Shown here piece by piece: positions 1 to 12,511 of a stretch of DNA of 64,000 bases. Origin of the DNA: Nemophila menziesii (Eukaryota; Streptophyta; Magnoliopsida; Boraginales; Hydrophyllaceae); the NCBI GenBank assembly GCA_029959085.1, contig JARWIR010000011.1, positions 10,665,840 through 10,729,839 of the forward strand, read 5' to 3'. The stretch's first letter is position 1; each line of letters starts with the position of its first letter. Position numbers and translations under genes: made by a program. The notes under the pieces were generated by a model. That model was not told where the DNA came from and searched no databases. It was given only the letters and a program-made list of their open reading frames with translations.

Positions 1-438
1 TACACAAAAAATATATTCACAATATATCTTTTTCTTTAGTTCAGTTCTAATATTTCTCAACACCTTATCATACAGAGTTTGCTCTTTTGATCTTGTGAAA
101 GGATTTGCCAAGATTATCAACAATACCCTCTAGGGAATTCACCCAATTTATATTTAACAGTCAAAATTTTGACTCTCTTAAAAATGTATCATTCATTAGC
201 TACGTATATAAACATGCAATTTCATATTTTGAGATTTTTTATGTTATTATTTAATTAAGATATTTCAGAAATAACATTTATATATTAAAACACAATTTGT
301 TGTTTTAAATAATATAATAAAATTTAATGTTAAATTTTTAAATAATTTTTTTATTTATATGGTGTACATATTTTTTTAAGGGTCAATGATCCAAAAAATC
401 AAATTAATATTTTACTTGCCCCAAAGAATAATTAATTA

Positions 439-1080
439 ATCTGCTAAGTACGTCTTCTCATCAACATCGTTACCTTTTATTCTTGTTTATCAAGAGTTGT
501 GGATGTTTCCTTATGGGAATTCCAACCCACTTGGAATTAGTAAGTTCAAACTTCTTAATAAGATCTTTGGCTTATTTAGCTTGGTTGAGACAGATCCCAT
601 CTTCCATTTTCTTTATTTTTAGTCTGAGGAAGAAGTTAAATTCTCCAATCATGTGCAATTGGAATTCACTATGCATACTCGTATCAAAATCCTTATAAAA
701 TCGTTATAAACTCTTCATGCATTGCATTTACCAAATGATCATCAAGTAGATCTTATTTGTTATTCTTCGGTCTGAATTTAGACAAGAAAGTACAATGAGA
801 ACACAAATCATTAAGAGTTGAATGTGTTCTTAGCCCTTTACTTGGATCACCAAGTATTAACTTTAGCAAGAGTCCTCTAACATTGTTCCTACTTCTATGA
901 AGTTCTTTGGGAGTTTCATCATTCTTCTCTTTAATAGTTTGATTGTCAGAATATATTTATGGTTATGATATAATAGGTTTTACTTCTTCTTCAAGTTGAT
1001 GGAACTTGGTATATTCAACTTTTATATTTTTTCACTTTCTTTTAAAAGAATTTCCTTCATCAAAATCAACGTGCATGGAT
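439..1080 (-). pseudogene. Ty1-copia pol relic (integrase end + RT with core deleted), unit 1
   Basis: Read on the minus strand from 1,080 down, the frame gives SMHVDFDEGNS, matching the copia integrase C-terminal ES(I/M)HVxFDE motif. It continues through a spacer to ILGDPSKGLRTHSTLNDLC and NAMHEEF, the conserved entry to the RVT_2 domain. The frame then jumps, with stops, to DTSMHSEFQLHMIGEF, NFFLRLKIKKMEDGICLNQAK, AKDLIKKFELTNSK and NDVDEKTYLAD, which are the late RT/thumb motifs. Everything between, including the catalytic YVDD region, is missing, so this is an internal deletion. In-frame stops after NQAK and elsewhere confirm decay. The 71-codon plus-strand ORF at 483-698 is only the antisense of this relic. 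Essentially the same relic occurs in every unit. Confidence 0.9.
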
Positions 1081-1329
1081 TTTTATATAATATTTGTTTG
1101 TTGGTTGTACATTCTAAAATAACATGTAGTGTAATTAACAATTAGTTTTATACAAAAGTTTGATAAATTCTCAATTAGATTTAATGAATAATTAATAATT
1201 GTATTTTTTTTTTAAAATAGAAGGAATTATGTGTTATTAAAGTAACCTAAATATTCAAGTATATTAAAGCATAAATGTCATAATTAAAGTTTTTTATGTG
1301 AATTGTGGATAAACTTATTGTTATAAAAA

Positions 1330-1743
1330 ATGATAGAGTTATTATCATCAAACTCATCATTGTTTCCTAAAATATTTGTAAAAAGTTTTCAAATATTTGG
1401 TTTTTTGTTTGATATAAGAGAGTGTTTGTAATCACGTAAAAAATCATAAGATTTTTAATACCATCGTCTAATTTATCTTAAGATAAACATAAGTTAGATT
1501 TGAACTTTACCTCGTCTTCTTCTTTTTAAGTAGCCATGAAAGAAACTTAGTTGGATACATGCTCTTTGTCATCACTTTGGTTTGAGCTATCATAAACCAA
1601 TGTTGCATTAATGTTTTCATTGGCTTTTTTTTGAAATTTTTTGGGAATTTAGGTTTGATATGACCACTGTTATGATAATGATAGCAAGTAAGCTCATCCT
1701 TTATATAACTCTTATAAGGTTTTCTTGAGACACCATAACTCAT
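1330..1743 (-). pseudogene. Ty1-copia gag relic with broken zinc knuckle, unit 1
   Basis: The minus-strand 78-codon frame (1,743 to 1,507) contains LTCYHYHNSGHIKPKFPK. Copia Gag has CX2CX4HX4C here. The second and fourth ligands are Y and F, so the knuckle cannot bind zinc normally. A lysine-rich tail follows; a one-base slip in the A run (T run on the plus strand) throws the reading out of the ancestral frame, whose continuation (NINATLVYDSSNQSDDKEHV) is still legible in another frame. Downstream, 1,330-1,506 retains the copia gag-protease spacer style (LCLS.DKLDDGIKNL). The ORF is a relic, not a host gene. Confidence 0.85.
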
Positions 1744-2520
1744 AAGCTCTATTTTATTTTGATGTAATACTCACCAATACATACTTATGTCTTGTATAGA
1801 ATTCCTCTTGAACTAATATAATCATTTCACCCAGAATAAAACAATAATACACATATCCTTTTTTCTTTTCTCCTTTTAGTTAAAGATTTTTTTTTTGGAA
1901 CTATTAACAATAAAATTATATTTATAACATTATGTACTACTAAAATCTTTATTTTATAAAAATATATTCAATAAAAAATATTTATTTAATGAACATATAA
2001 TACCCACGACTCCAATTCTACTCTTTACTTCTTAAAATTATATATATATATTAAAATATTTCTATTATACTAAACTAGTTTTGGATACACAAAAAATATA
2101 TTCACAATATATCTTTTTCTTTAGTTCAGTTCTAATATTTCTCAACACCTTATCATACAGAGTTTGCTCTTTTGATCTTGTGAAAGGATTTGCCAAGATT
2201 ATCAACAATACCCTCTATGGAATTCACCCAATTTATATTTAACAGTCAAAATTTTGACTCTCTTAAAAATGTATCATTCATTAGCTACGTATATAAACAT
2301 GCAATTTCATATTTTGAGATTTTTTATGTTATTATTTAATTAAGATATTTCAGAAATAACATTTATATATTAAAACACAATTTGTTGTTTTAAATAATAT
2401 AATAAAATTTAATGTTAAATTTTTAAATAATTTTTTTATTTATATGGTGTACATATTTTTTTAAGGGTCAATGATCCAAAAAATCAAATTAATATTTTAC
2501 TTGCCCCAAAGAATAATTAA
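1744..2520. other. AT-rich leader/LTR-position DNA spanning the unit 1/2 boundary
   Basis: About 770 bp between the gag 5' end of one unit and the pol 3' end of the next. No ORF. It contains a pyrimidine-rich plus-strand tract near 1,859-1,880 (purine-rich on the element strand), a (TA)n run near 2,040, and AT-rich DNA up to the join near 2,520. This is where an LTR should sit if the array is internal-LTR-internal-LTR. I could not find TG...CA ends or a Met-tRNA primer-binding site, so it is not called an LTR. Confidence 0.6.
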
Positions 2521-4171
2521 TTAATCTGCTAAGTACGTCTTCTCATCAACATCGTTACCTTTTATTCTTGTTTATCAAGAGTTGTGGATTTTTCCTTATG
2601 GGAATTCCAACCCACTTGGAATTAGTAAGTTCAAACTTCTTAATAAGATCTTTGGCTTATTTAGCTTGGTTGAGACAGATCCCATCTTCCATTTTCTTTA
2701 TTTTTAGTCTGAGGAAGAAGTTAAATTCTCCAATCATGTGCAATTGGAATTCACTACGCATACTCGTATCAAAATCCTTATAAAATCGTTATAAACTCTT
2801 CATGCATTGCATTGACCAAATGATCATCAAGTAGATCTTATTTGTTATTCTTCGGTCTGAATTTAGACAAGAAAGTACAATGAGAACACAAATCATTAAG
2901 AGTTGAATGTGTTCTTAGCCCTTTACTTGGATCACCAAGTATTAACTTTAGCAAGAGTCCTCTAACATTGTTCCTACTTCTATGAAGTTCTTTGGGAGTT
3001 TCATCATTCTTCTCTTTAATAGTTTGATTGTCAGAATATATTTATGGTTATGATATAATAGGTTTTACTTCTTCTTCAAGTTGATGGAACTTGGTATATT
3101 CAACTTTTATATTTTTTCACTTTCTTTTAAAAGAATTTCCTTCATCAAAATCAACGTGCATGGATTTTTATATAATATTTGTTTGTTGGTTGTACATTCT
3201 AAAATAACATGTAGTGTAATTAACAATTAGTTTTATACAAAAGTTTGATAAATTCTCAATTAGATTTAATGAATAATTAATAATTGTATTTTTTTTTTAA
3301 AATAGAAGGAATTATGTGTTATGAAAGTAACCTAAATATTCAAGTATATTAAAGCATAAATTTCATAATTAAAGTTTTTTATGTGAATTGTGGATAAACT
3401 TATTGTTATAAAAAATGATAGAGTTATTATCATCAAACTCATCATTGTTTCCTAAAATATTTGTAAAAAGTTTTCAAATATTTGGTTTTTTGTTTGATAT
3501 AAGAGAGTGTTTGTAATCACGTAAAAAATCATAAGATTTTTAATACCATCGTCCAATTGATCTTAAGATAAACATAAGTTAGATTTGAACTTTACCTCGT
3601 CTTCTTCTTTTTAAGTAGCCATGAAAGAAACTTAGTTGGATACATGCTCTTTGTCATCACTTTGGTTTGAGCTATCATAAACCAATGTTGCATTAATGTT
3701 TTCATTGGCTTTTTTTTGAAAAGTTTTGGGAATTTAGGTTTGATATGACCACTCTTATGATAATGATAGCAAGTAAGCTCATCCTTTATATAACTCTTAT
3801 AAGGTTTTCTTGAGACACCATAACTCATAAGCTCTATTTTATTTTGATGTAATACTCACCAATACATACTTATGTCTTGTATAGAATTCCTCTTGAACTA
3901 ATATAATCATTTCACCCAGAATAAAACAATAATACACATATCCTTTTTTCTTTTCTCCTTTTAGTTAAAGATTTTTTTTTTTGGAACTATTAACAATAAA
4001 ATTATATTTATAACATTATGTACTACTAAAATCTTTATTTTATAAAAATATATTCAATAAAAAATATTTATTTAATGAACATATAATACCCACGACTCCA
4101 ATTCTACTCATTACTTCTTAAAATTATATATATATATTAAAATATTTCTATTATACTAAACTAGTTTTGGA
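2086..4171 (-). repeat. Array unit 2
   Basis: Pairs with unit 3: both have GTGGATTTTTCC in the pol relic, CTACGCATAC, ATTGACCAAATG, GTTATGAAAGTAACC and CCAATTGATC. Gag relic at 3,592-3,828. Confidence 0.95.
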
Positions 4172-6258
4172 TACACAAAAAATATATTCACAATATATCT
4201 TTTTCTTTAGTTCAGTTCTAATATTTCTCAACACCTTATCATACAGAGTTTGCTCTTTTGATCTTGTGAAAGGATTTGCCAAGATTATCAACAATACCCT
4301 CTAGGGAATTCACCCAATTTATATTTAACAGTCAAAATTTTGACTCTCTTAAAAATGTATCATTCATTAGCTACGTATATAAACATGCAATTTCATATTT
4401 TGAGATTTTTTATGTTATTATTTAATTAAGATATTTCAGAAATAACATTTATATATTAAAACACAATTTGTTGTTTTAAATAATATAATAAAATTTAATG
4501 TTAAATTTTTAAATAATTTTTTTATTTATATGGTGTAAATATTTTTTTAAGGGTCAATGATCCAAAAAATCAAATTAATATTTTACTTGCCCCAAAGAAT
4601 AATTAATTAATCTGCTAAGTACGTCTTCTCATCAACATCGTTACCTTTTATTCTTGTTTATCAAGAGTTGTGGATTTTTCCTTATGGGAATTCCAACCCA
4701 CTTGGAATTAGTAAGTTCAAACTTCTTAATAAGATCTTTGGCTTATTTAGCTTAGTTGAGACAGATCCCATCTTCCATTTTCTTTATTTTTAGTCTGAGG
4801 AAGAAGTTAAATTCTCCAATCATGTGCAATTGGAATTCACTACGCATACTCGTATCAAAATCCTTATAAAATCGTTATAAACTCTTCATGCATTGCATTG
4901 ACCAAATGATCATCAAGTAGATCTTATTTGTTATTCTTCGGTCTGAATTTAGACAAGAAAGTACAATGAGAACACAAATCATTAAGAGTTGAATGTGTTC
5001 TTAGCCCTTTACTTGGATCACCAAGTATTAACTTTAGCAAGAGTCCTCTAACATTGTTCCTACTTCTATGAAGTTCTTTGGGAGTTTCATCATTCTTCTC
5101 TTTAATAGTTTGATTGTCAGAATATATTTATGGTTATGATATAATAGGTTTTACTTCTTCTTCAAGTTGATGGAACTTGGTATATTCAACTTTTATATTT
5201 TTTCACTTTCTTTTAAAAGAATTTCCTTCATCAAAATCAACGTGCATGGATTTTTATATAATATTTGTTTGTTGGTTGTACATTCTAAAATAACATGTAG
5301 TGTAATTAACAATTAGTTTTATACAAAAGTTTGATAAATTCTCAATTAGATTTAATGAATAATTAATAATTGTATTTTTTTTTTTAAAATAGAAGGAATT
5401 ATGTGTTATGAAAGTAACCTAAATATTCAAGTATATTAAAGCATAAATTTCATAATTAAAGTTTTTTATGTGAATTGTGGATAAACTTATTGTTATAAAA
5501 AATGATAGAGTTATTATCATCAAACTCATCATTGTTTCCTAAAATATTTGTAAAAAGTTTTCAAATATTTGGTTTTTTGTTTGATATAAGAGAGTGTTTG
5601 TAATCACGTAAAAAATCATAAGATTTTTAATACCATCGTCCAATTGATCTTAAGATAAACATAAGTTAGATTTGAACTTTACCTCGTCTTCTTCTTTTTA
5701 AGTAGCCATGAAAGAAACTTAGTTGGATACATGCTCTTTGTCATCACTTTGGTTTGAGCTATCATAAACCAATGTTGCATTAATGTTTTCATTGGCTTTT
5801 TTTTGAAAAGTTTTGGGAATTTAGGTTTGATATGACCACTCTTATGATAATGATAGCAAGTAAGCTCATCCTTTATATAACTCTTATAAGGTTTTCTTGA
5901 GACACCATAACTCATAAGCTCTATTTTATTTTGATGTAATACTCACCAATACATACTTATGTCTTGTATAGAATTCCTCTTGAACTAATATAATCATTTC
6001 ACCCAGAATAAAACAATAATACACATATCCTTTTTTCTTTTCTCCTTTTAGTTAAAGATTTTTTTTTTTGGAACTATTAACAATAAAATTATATTTATAA
6101 CATTATGTACTACTAAAATCTTTATTTTATAAAAATATATTCAATAAAAAATATTAATTTAATGAACATATAATACCCACGACTCCAATTCTACTCTTTA
6201 CTTCTTAAAATTATATATATATATTAAAATATTTCTATTATACTAAACTAGTTTTGGA
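4172..6258 (-). repeat. Array unit 3
   Basis: Twin of unit 2. It has an extra stop in the pol relic, where CTTAGTTGAG near 4,751 replaces CTTGGTTGAG, turning the Q of the NQAK motif into a stop. Gag relic at 5,679-5,915. Confidence 0.95.
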
Positions 6259-8342
6259 TACACAAAAAATATATTCACAATATATCTTTTTCTTTAGTTC
6301 AGTTCTAATATTTCTCAACACCTTATCATACAGAGTTTGCTCTTTTGATCTTGTGAAAGGATTTGCAAAGATTATCAACAATACCCTCTAGGGAATTCAC
6401 CCAATTTATATTTAACAGTCAAAATTTTGACTCTCTTAAAAATGTATCATTCATTAGCTACGTATATAAACATGCAATTTCATATTTTAAGTTTTTTTAT
6501 GTTATTATTTAATTAAGATATTTCAGAAATAACATATATATATTAAGACACAATTTGTTGTTTTAAATAATATAATAAAATTTAATGTTAAATTTTTAAA
6601 TAATTTTTTTATTTATATGGTGTACATATTTTTTTAAGGGTCAATGATCCAAAAAATCAAATTAATATTTTACTTGCCCCAAAGAATAATTAATTAATCT
6701 GCTAAGTACGTCTTCTCATCAACATCGTTACCTTTTATTCTTGTTTATCAAGAGTTGTGGATGTTTCCTTATGGGAATTCCAACCCACTTGGAATTAGTA
6801 AGTTCAAACTTCTTAATAAGATCTTTGGATTATTTAGCTTGGTTGAGACAGATCCCATCTTCCATTTTCTTTATTTTTAGTCTGAGGAAGAAGTTAAATT
6901 CTCCAATCATGTGCAATTGGAATTCACTATGCATACTCGTATCAAAATCCTTATAAAATCGTTATAAACTCTTCATGCATTGCATTTACCAAATGATCAT
7001 CAAGTAGATCTTATTTGTTATTCTTCGGTCTGAATTTAGACAAGAAAGTACAATGAGAACATAAATCATTAAGAGTTGAATGTGTTCTTAGCCCTTTACT
7101 TGGATCACCAAGTATTAACTTTAGCAAGAGTCCTCTAACATTGTTCCTACTTCTATGAAGTTCTTTGGGAGTTTCATCATTCTTCTCTTTAATAGTTTGA
7201 TTGTCAGAATATATTTATGGTTATGATATAATAGGTTTTACTTCTTCTTCAAGTTGATGGAACTTGGTATATTCAACTTTTATATTTTTTCACTTTCTTT
7301 TAAAAGAATTTCCTTCATCAAAATCAACGTGCATGGATTTTTATATAATATTTGTTTGTTGGTTGTACATTCTAAAATAACATGTAGTGTAATTAACAAT
7401 TAGTTTTATACAAAAGTTTGATAAATTCTCAATTAGATTTAATGAATAATTAATAATTGTATTTTTTTTTTAAAATAGAAGGAATTATGTGTTATTAAAG
7501 TAACCTAAATATTCAAGTATATTAAAGCATAAATGTCATAATTAAAGTTTTTTATGTGAATTGTGGATAAACTTATTGTTATAAAAAATGATAGAGTTAT
7601 TATCATCAAACTCATCATTGTTTCCTAAAATATTTGTAAAAAGTTTTCAAATATTTGGTTTTTTGTTTGATATAAGAGAGTGTTTGTAATCACGTAAAAA
7701 ATCATAAGATTTTTAATACCATCGTCTAATTGATCTTAAGATAAACATAAGTTAGATTTGAACTTTACCTCGTCTTCTTCTTTTTAAGTAGCCATGAAAG
7801 AAACTTAGTTGGATACATGCTCTTTGTCATCACTTTGGTTTGAGCTATCATAAACCAATGTTGCATTAATGTTTTCATTTGCTTTTTTTTGAAAAGTTTT
7901 GGGAATTTAGGTTTGATATGACCACTCTTATGTTAATGATAGCAAGTAAGCTCATCCTTTATATAACTCTTATAAGGTTTTCTTGAGACACCATAACTCA
8001 TAAGCTCTATTTTATTTTGATGTAATACTCACCAATACATACTTATGTCTTGTATAGAATTCCTCTTGAACTAATATAATCATTTCACTCAGAATAAAAC
8101 AATAATACACATATCCTTTTTTCTTTTCTCCTTTTAGTTAAAGATTTTTTTTTGGAACTATTAACAATAAAATTATATTTATAACATTATGTACTACTAA
8201 AATCTTTATTTTATAAAAATATATTCAATAAAAAATATTTATTTAATGAACATATAATACCCACGACTCCAATTCTACTCTTTACTTCTTAAAATTATAT
8301 ATATATATTAAAATATTTCTATTATACTAAACTAGTTTTGGA
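6259..8342 (-). repeat. Array unit 4
   Basis: The gag relic (about 7,765-8,001) has an additional stop inside the zinc knuckle: TTATGTTAATG near 7,930 replaces TTATGATAATG, changing a tyrosine codon to TAA. The pol relic has a D in place of A in the antisense reading near 6,829. Confidence 0.95.
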
Positions 8343-10428
8343 TACACAAAAAATATATTCACAATATATCTTTTTCTTTAGTTCAGCTCTAATATTTCTC
8401 AACACCTTATCATACAGAGTTTGCTCTTTTGATCTTGTGAAAGGATTTGCCAAGATTATCAACAATACCCTCTAGGGAATTCACCCAATTTATATTTAAC
8501 AGTCAAAATTTTGACTCTCTTAAAAATGTATCATTCATTAGCTACGTATATAAACATGCAATTTCATATTTTGAGTTTTTTTATGTTATTATTTAATTAA
8601 GATATTTCAGAAATAACATTTATATATTAAGACACAATTTGTTGTTTTCAATAATATAATAAAATTTAATGTTAAATTTTTAAATAATTTTTTTATTTAT
8701 ATGGTGTACATATTTTTTTAAGGGTCAATGATCCAAAAAATCAAATTAATATTTTACTTGCCCCAAAGAATAATTAATTAATCTGCTAAGTACGTCTTCT
8801 CATCAACATCGTTACCTTTTATTCTTGTTTATCAAGAGTTGTGGATGTTTCCTTATGGGAATTCCAACCCACTTGGAATTAGTAAGTTCAAACTTCTTAA
8901 TAAGATCTTTGGCTTATTTAGCTTGGTTGAGACAGATCCCATCTTCCATTTTCTTTATTTTTAGTCTGAGGAAGAAGTTAAATTCTCCAATCATGTGCAA
9001 TTGGAATTCACTATGCATACTCGTATCAAAATCCTTATAAAATCGTTATAAACTCTTCATGCATTGCATTTACCAAATGATCATCAAGTAGATCTTATTT
9101 GTTATTCTTCGGTCTGAATTTAGACAAGAAAGTACAATGAGAACACAAATCATTAAGAGTTGAATGTGTTCTTAGCCCTTTACTTGGATCACCAAGTATT
9201 AACTTTAGCAAGAGTCCTCTAACATTGTTCCTACTTCTATGAAGTTCTTTGGGAGTTTCATCATTCTTCTCTTTAATAGTTTGATTGTCAGAATATATTT
9301 ATGGTTATGATATAATATGTTTTACTTCTTCTTCAAGTTGATGGAACTTGGTATATTCAACTTTTATATTTTTTCACTTTCTTTTAAAAGAATTTCCTTC
9401 ATCAAAATCAACGTGCATGGATTTTTATATAATATTTGTTTGTTGGTTGTACATTCTAAAATAACATGTAGTGTAATTAACAATTAGTTTTATACAAAAG
9501 TTTGATAAATTCTCAATTAGATTTAATGAATAATTAATAATTGTATTTTTTTTTTTAAAATAGAAGGAATTATGTGTTATTAAAGTAACCTAAATATTCA
9601 AGTATATTAAAGCATAAATGTCATAATTAAAGTTTTTTATGTGAATTGTGGATAAACTTATTGTTATAAAAATTGATAGAGTTATTATCATCAAACTCAT
9701 CATTGTTTCCTAAAATATTTGTAAAAAGTTTTCAAATATTTGGTTTTTTGTTTGATATAAGAGAGTGTTTGTAATCACGTAAAAAATCATAAGATTTTTA
9801 ATACCATCGTCTAATTGATCTTAAGATAAACATAAGTTAGATTTGAACTTTACCTCGTCTTCTTCTTTTTAAGTAGCCATGAAAGAAACTTAGTTGGATA
9901 CATGCTCTTTGTCATCACTTTGGTTTGAGCTATCATAAACCAATGTTGCATTAATGTTTTCATTGGCTTTTTTTTGAAAAGTTTTGGGAATTTAGGTTTG
10001 ATATGACCACTCTTATGATAATGATAGCAAGTAAGCTCATCCTTTATATAACTCTTATAAGGTTTTCTTGAGACACCATAACTCATAAGCTCTATTTTAT
10101 ATTGATGTAATACTCACCAATACATACTTATGTCTTGTATAGAATTCCTCTTGAACTAATATAATCATTTCACCCAGAATAAAACAATAATACACATATC
10201 CTTTTTTCTTTTCTCCTTTTAGGTAAAGATTTTTTTTTTGGAACTATTAACAATAAAATTATATTTATAACATTATGTACTACTAAAATCTTTATTTTAT
10301 AAAAATATATTCAATAAAAAATATTTATTTAATGAACATATAATACCCACGACTCCAATTCTACTCTTTACTTCTTAAAATTATATATATATATTAAAAT
10401 ATTTCTATTATACTAAACTAGTTTTGGA
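8343..10428 (-). repeat. Array unit 5
   Basis: Near-identical twin of unit 6. Shared private variants: GTTCAGCTCTAAT, TTGTTTTCAATAAT, ATAATATGTTTTAC, AAAAATTGATAGAG, TTTTATATTGATG and TTTAGGTAAAG. Gag relic at 9,850-10,086. Confidence 0.95.
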
Positions 10429-12511
10429 TACACAAAAAATATATTCACAATATATCTTTTTCTTTAGTTCAGCTCTAATATTTCTCAACACCTTATCATA
10501 CAGAGTTTGCTCTTTTGATCTTGTGAAAGGATTTGCCAAGATTATCAACAATACCCTCTAGGGAATTCACCCAATTTATATTTAACAGTCAAAATTTTGA
10601 CTCTCTTAAAAATGTATCATTCATTAGCTACGTATATAAACATGCAATTTCATATTTTGAGTTTTTTTATGTTATTATTTAATTAAGATATTTCAGAAAT
10701 AACATTTATATATTAAGACACAATTTGTTGTTTTCAATAATATAATAAAATTTAATGTTAAATTTTTAAATAATTTTTTTATTTATATGGTGTACATATT
10801 TTTTTAAGGGTCAATGATCCAAAAAATCAAATTAATATTTTACTTGCCCCAAAGAATAATTAATTAATCTGCTAAGTACGTCTTCTCATCAACATCGTTA
10901 CCTTTTATTCTTGTTTATCAAGAGTTGTGGATGTTTCCTTATGGGAATTCCAACCCACTTGGAATTAGTAAGTTCAAACTTCTTAATAAGATCTTTGGCT
11001 TATTTAGCTTGGTTGAGACAGATCCCATCTTCCATTTTCTTTATTTTTAGTCTGAGGAAGAAGTTAAATTCTCCAATCATGTGCAATTGGAATTCACTAT
11101 GCATACTCGTATCAAAATCCTTATAAAATCGTTATAAACTCTTCATGCATTGCATTTACCAAATGATCATCAAGTAGATCTTATTTGTTATTCTTCGGTC
11201 TGAATTTAGACAAGAAAGTACAATGAGAACACAAATCATTAAGAGTTGAATGTGTTCTTAGCCCTTTACTTGGATCACCAAGTATTAACTTTAGCAAGAG
11301 TCCTCTAACATTGTTCCTACTTCTATGAAGTTCTTTGGGAGTTTCATCATTCTTCTCTTTAATAGTTTGATTGTCAGAATATATTTATGGTTATGATATA
11401 ATATGTTTTACTTCTTCTTCAAGTTGATGGAACTTGGTATATTCAACTTTTATATTTTTTCACTTTCTTTTAAAAGAATTTCCTTCATCAAAATCAACGT
11501 GCATGGATTTTTATATAATATTTGTTTGTTGGTTGTACATTCTAAAATAACATGTAGTGTAATTAACAATTAGTTTTATACAAAAGTTTGATAAATTCTC
11601 AATTAGATTTAATGAATAATTAATAATTGTATTTTTTTTTTTAAAATAGAAGGAATTATGTGTTATTAAAGTAACCTAAATATTCAAGTATATTAAAGCA
11701 TAAATGTCATAATTAAAGTTTTTTATGTGAATTGTGGATAAACTTATTGTTATAAAAATTGATAGAGTTATTATCATCAAACTCATCATTGTTTCCTAAA
11801 ATATTTGTAAAAAGTTTTCAAATATTTGGTTTTTTGTTTGATATAAGAGAGTGTTTGTAATCACGTAAAAAATCATAAGATTTTTAATACCATCGTCTAA
11901 TTGATCTTAAGATAAACATAAGTTAGATTTGAACTTTACCTCGTCTTCTTCTTTTTAAGTAGCCATGAAAGAAACTTAGTTGGATACATGCTCTTTGTCA
12001 TCACTTTGGTTTGAGCTATCATAAACCAATGTTGCATTAATGTTTTCATTGGCTTTTTTTTGAAAAGTTTTGGGAATTTAGGTTTGATATGACCACTCTT
12101 ATGATAATGATAGCAAGTAAGCTCATCCTTTATATAACTCTTATAAGGTTTTCTTGAGACACCATAACTCATAAGCTCTATTTTATATTGATGTAATACT
12201 CACCAATACATACTTATGTCTTGTATAGAATTCCTCTTGAACTAATATAATCATTTCACCCAGAATAAAACAATAATACACATATCCTTTTTTCTTTTCT
12301 CCTTTTAGGTAAAGATTTTTTTTTTGGAACTATTAACAATAAAATTATATTTATAACATTATGTACTACTAAAATCTTTATTTTATAAAAATATATTCAA
12401 TAAAAAATATTTATTTAATGAATATATAATACCCACGACTCCAATTCTACTCTTTACTTCTTAAAATTATATATATATTAAAATATTTCTATTATACTAA
12501 ACTAGTTTTGA
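10429..12511 (-). repeat. Array unit 6
   Basis: Twin of unit 5, carrying the same private variants, so one copied the other recently. The difference I noticed is confined to the distal end: GAATATATAATACC and a shorter (TA)n tract near 12,420-12,480. Gag relic at 11,936-12,172. Confidence 0.95.

Larger units (their letters stand above)
1..2085 (-). repeat. Array unit 1 (reference unit)
   Basis: First unit, used for offsets. Its gag relic has private changes against most copies: N for K before the SGH of the knuckle, and N for L before the FKKK run. It has TCTAATTTATC where others have TCTAATTGATC near 1,470. Confidence 0.95.

Noticed and set aside
483..698. Recurrent 71-codon plus-strand ORF in most array units
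   Set aside because: It is the antisense of the copia RT relic, whose minus-strand reading has the recognisable motifs. Not a gene.
1507..1743. Recurrent 78-codon minus-strand ORF as a conserved host micro-protein
   Set aside because: Its N-terminal half is a degraded copia Gag knuckle and its C-terminal half is out of the ancestral frame. Stops in units 4, 8 and 12 show no constraint.
1744..2520. Array leader as a defined LTR
   Set aside because: Right position, but no TG...CA ends, primer-binding site or target duplication could be identified.
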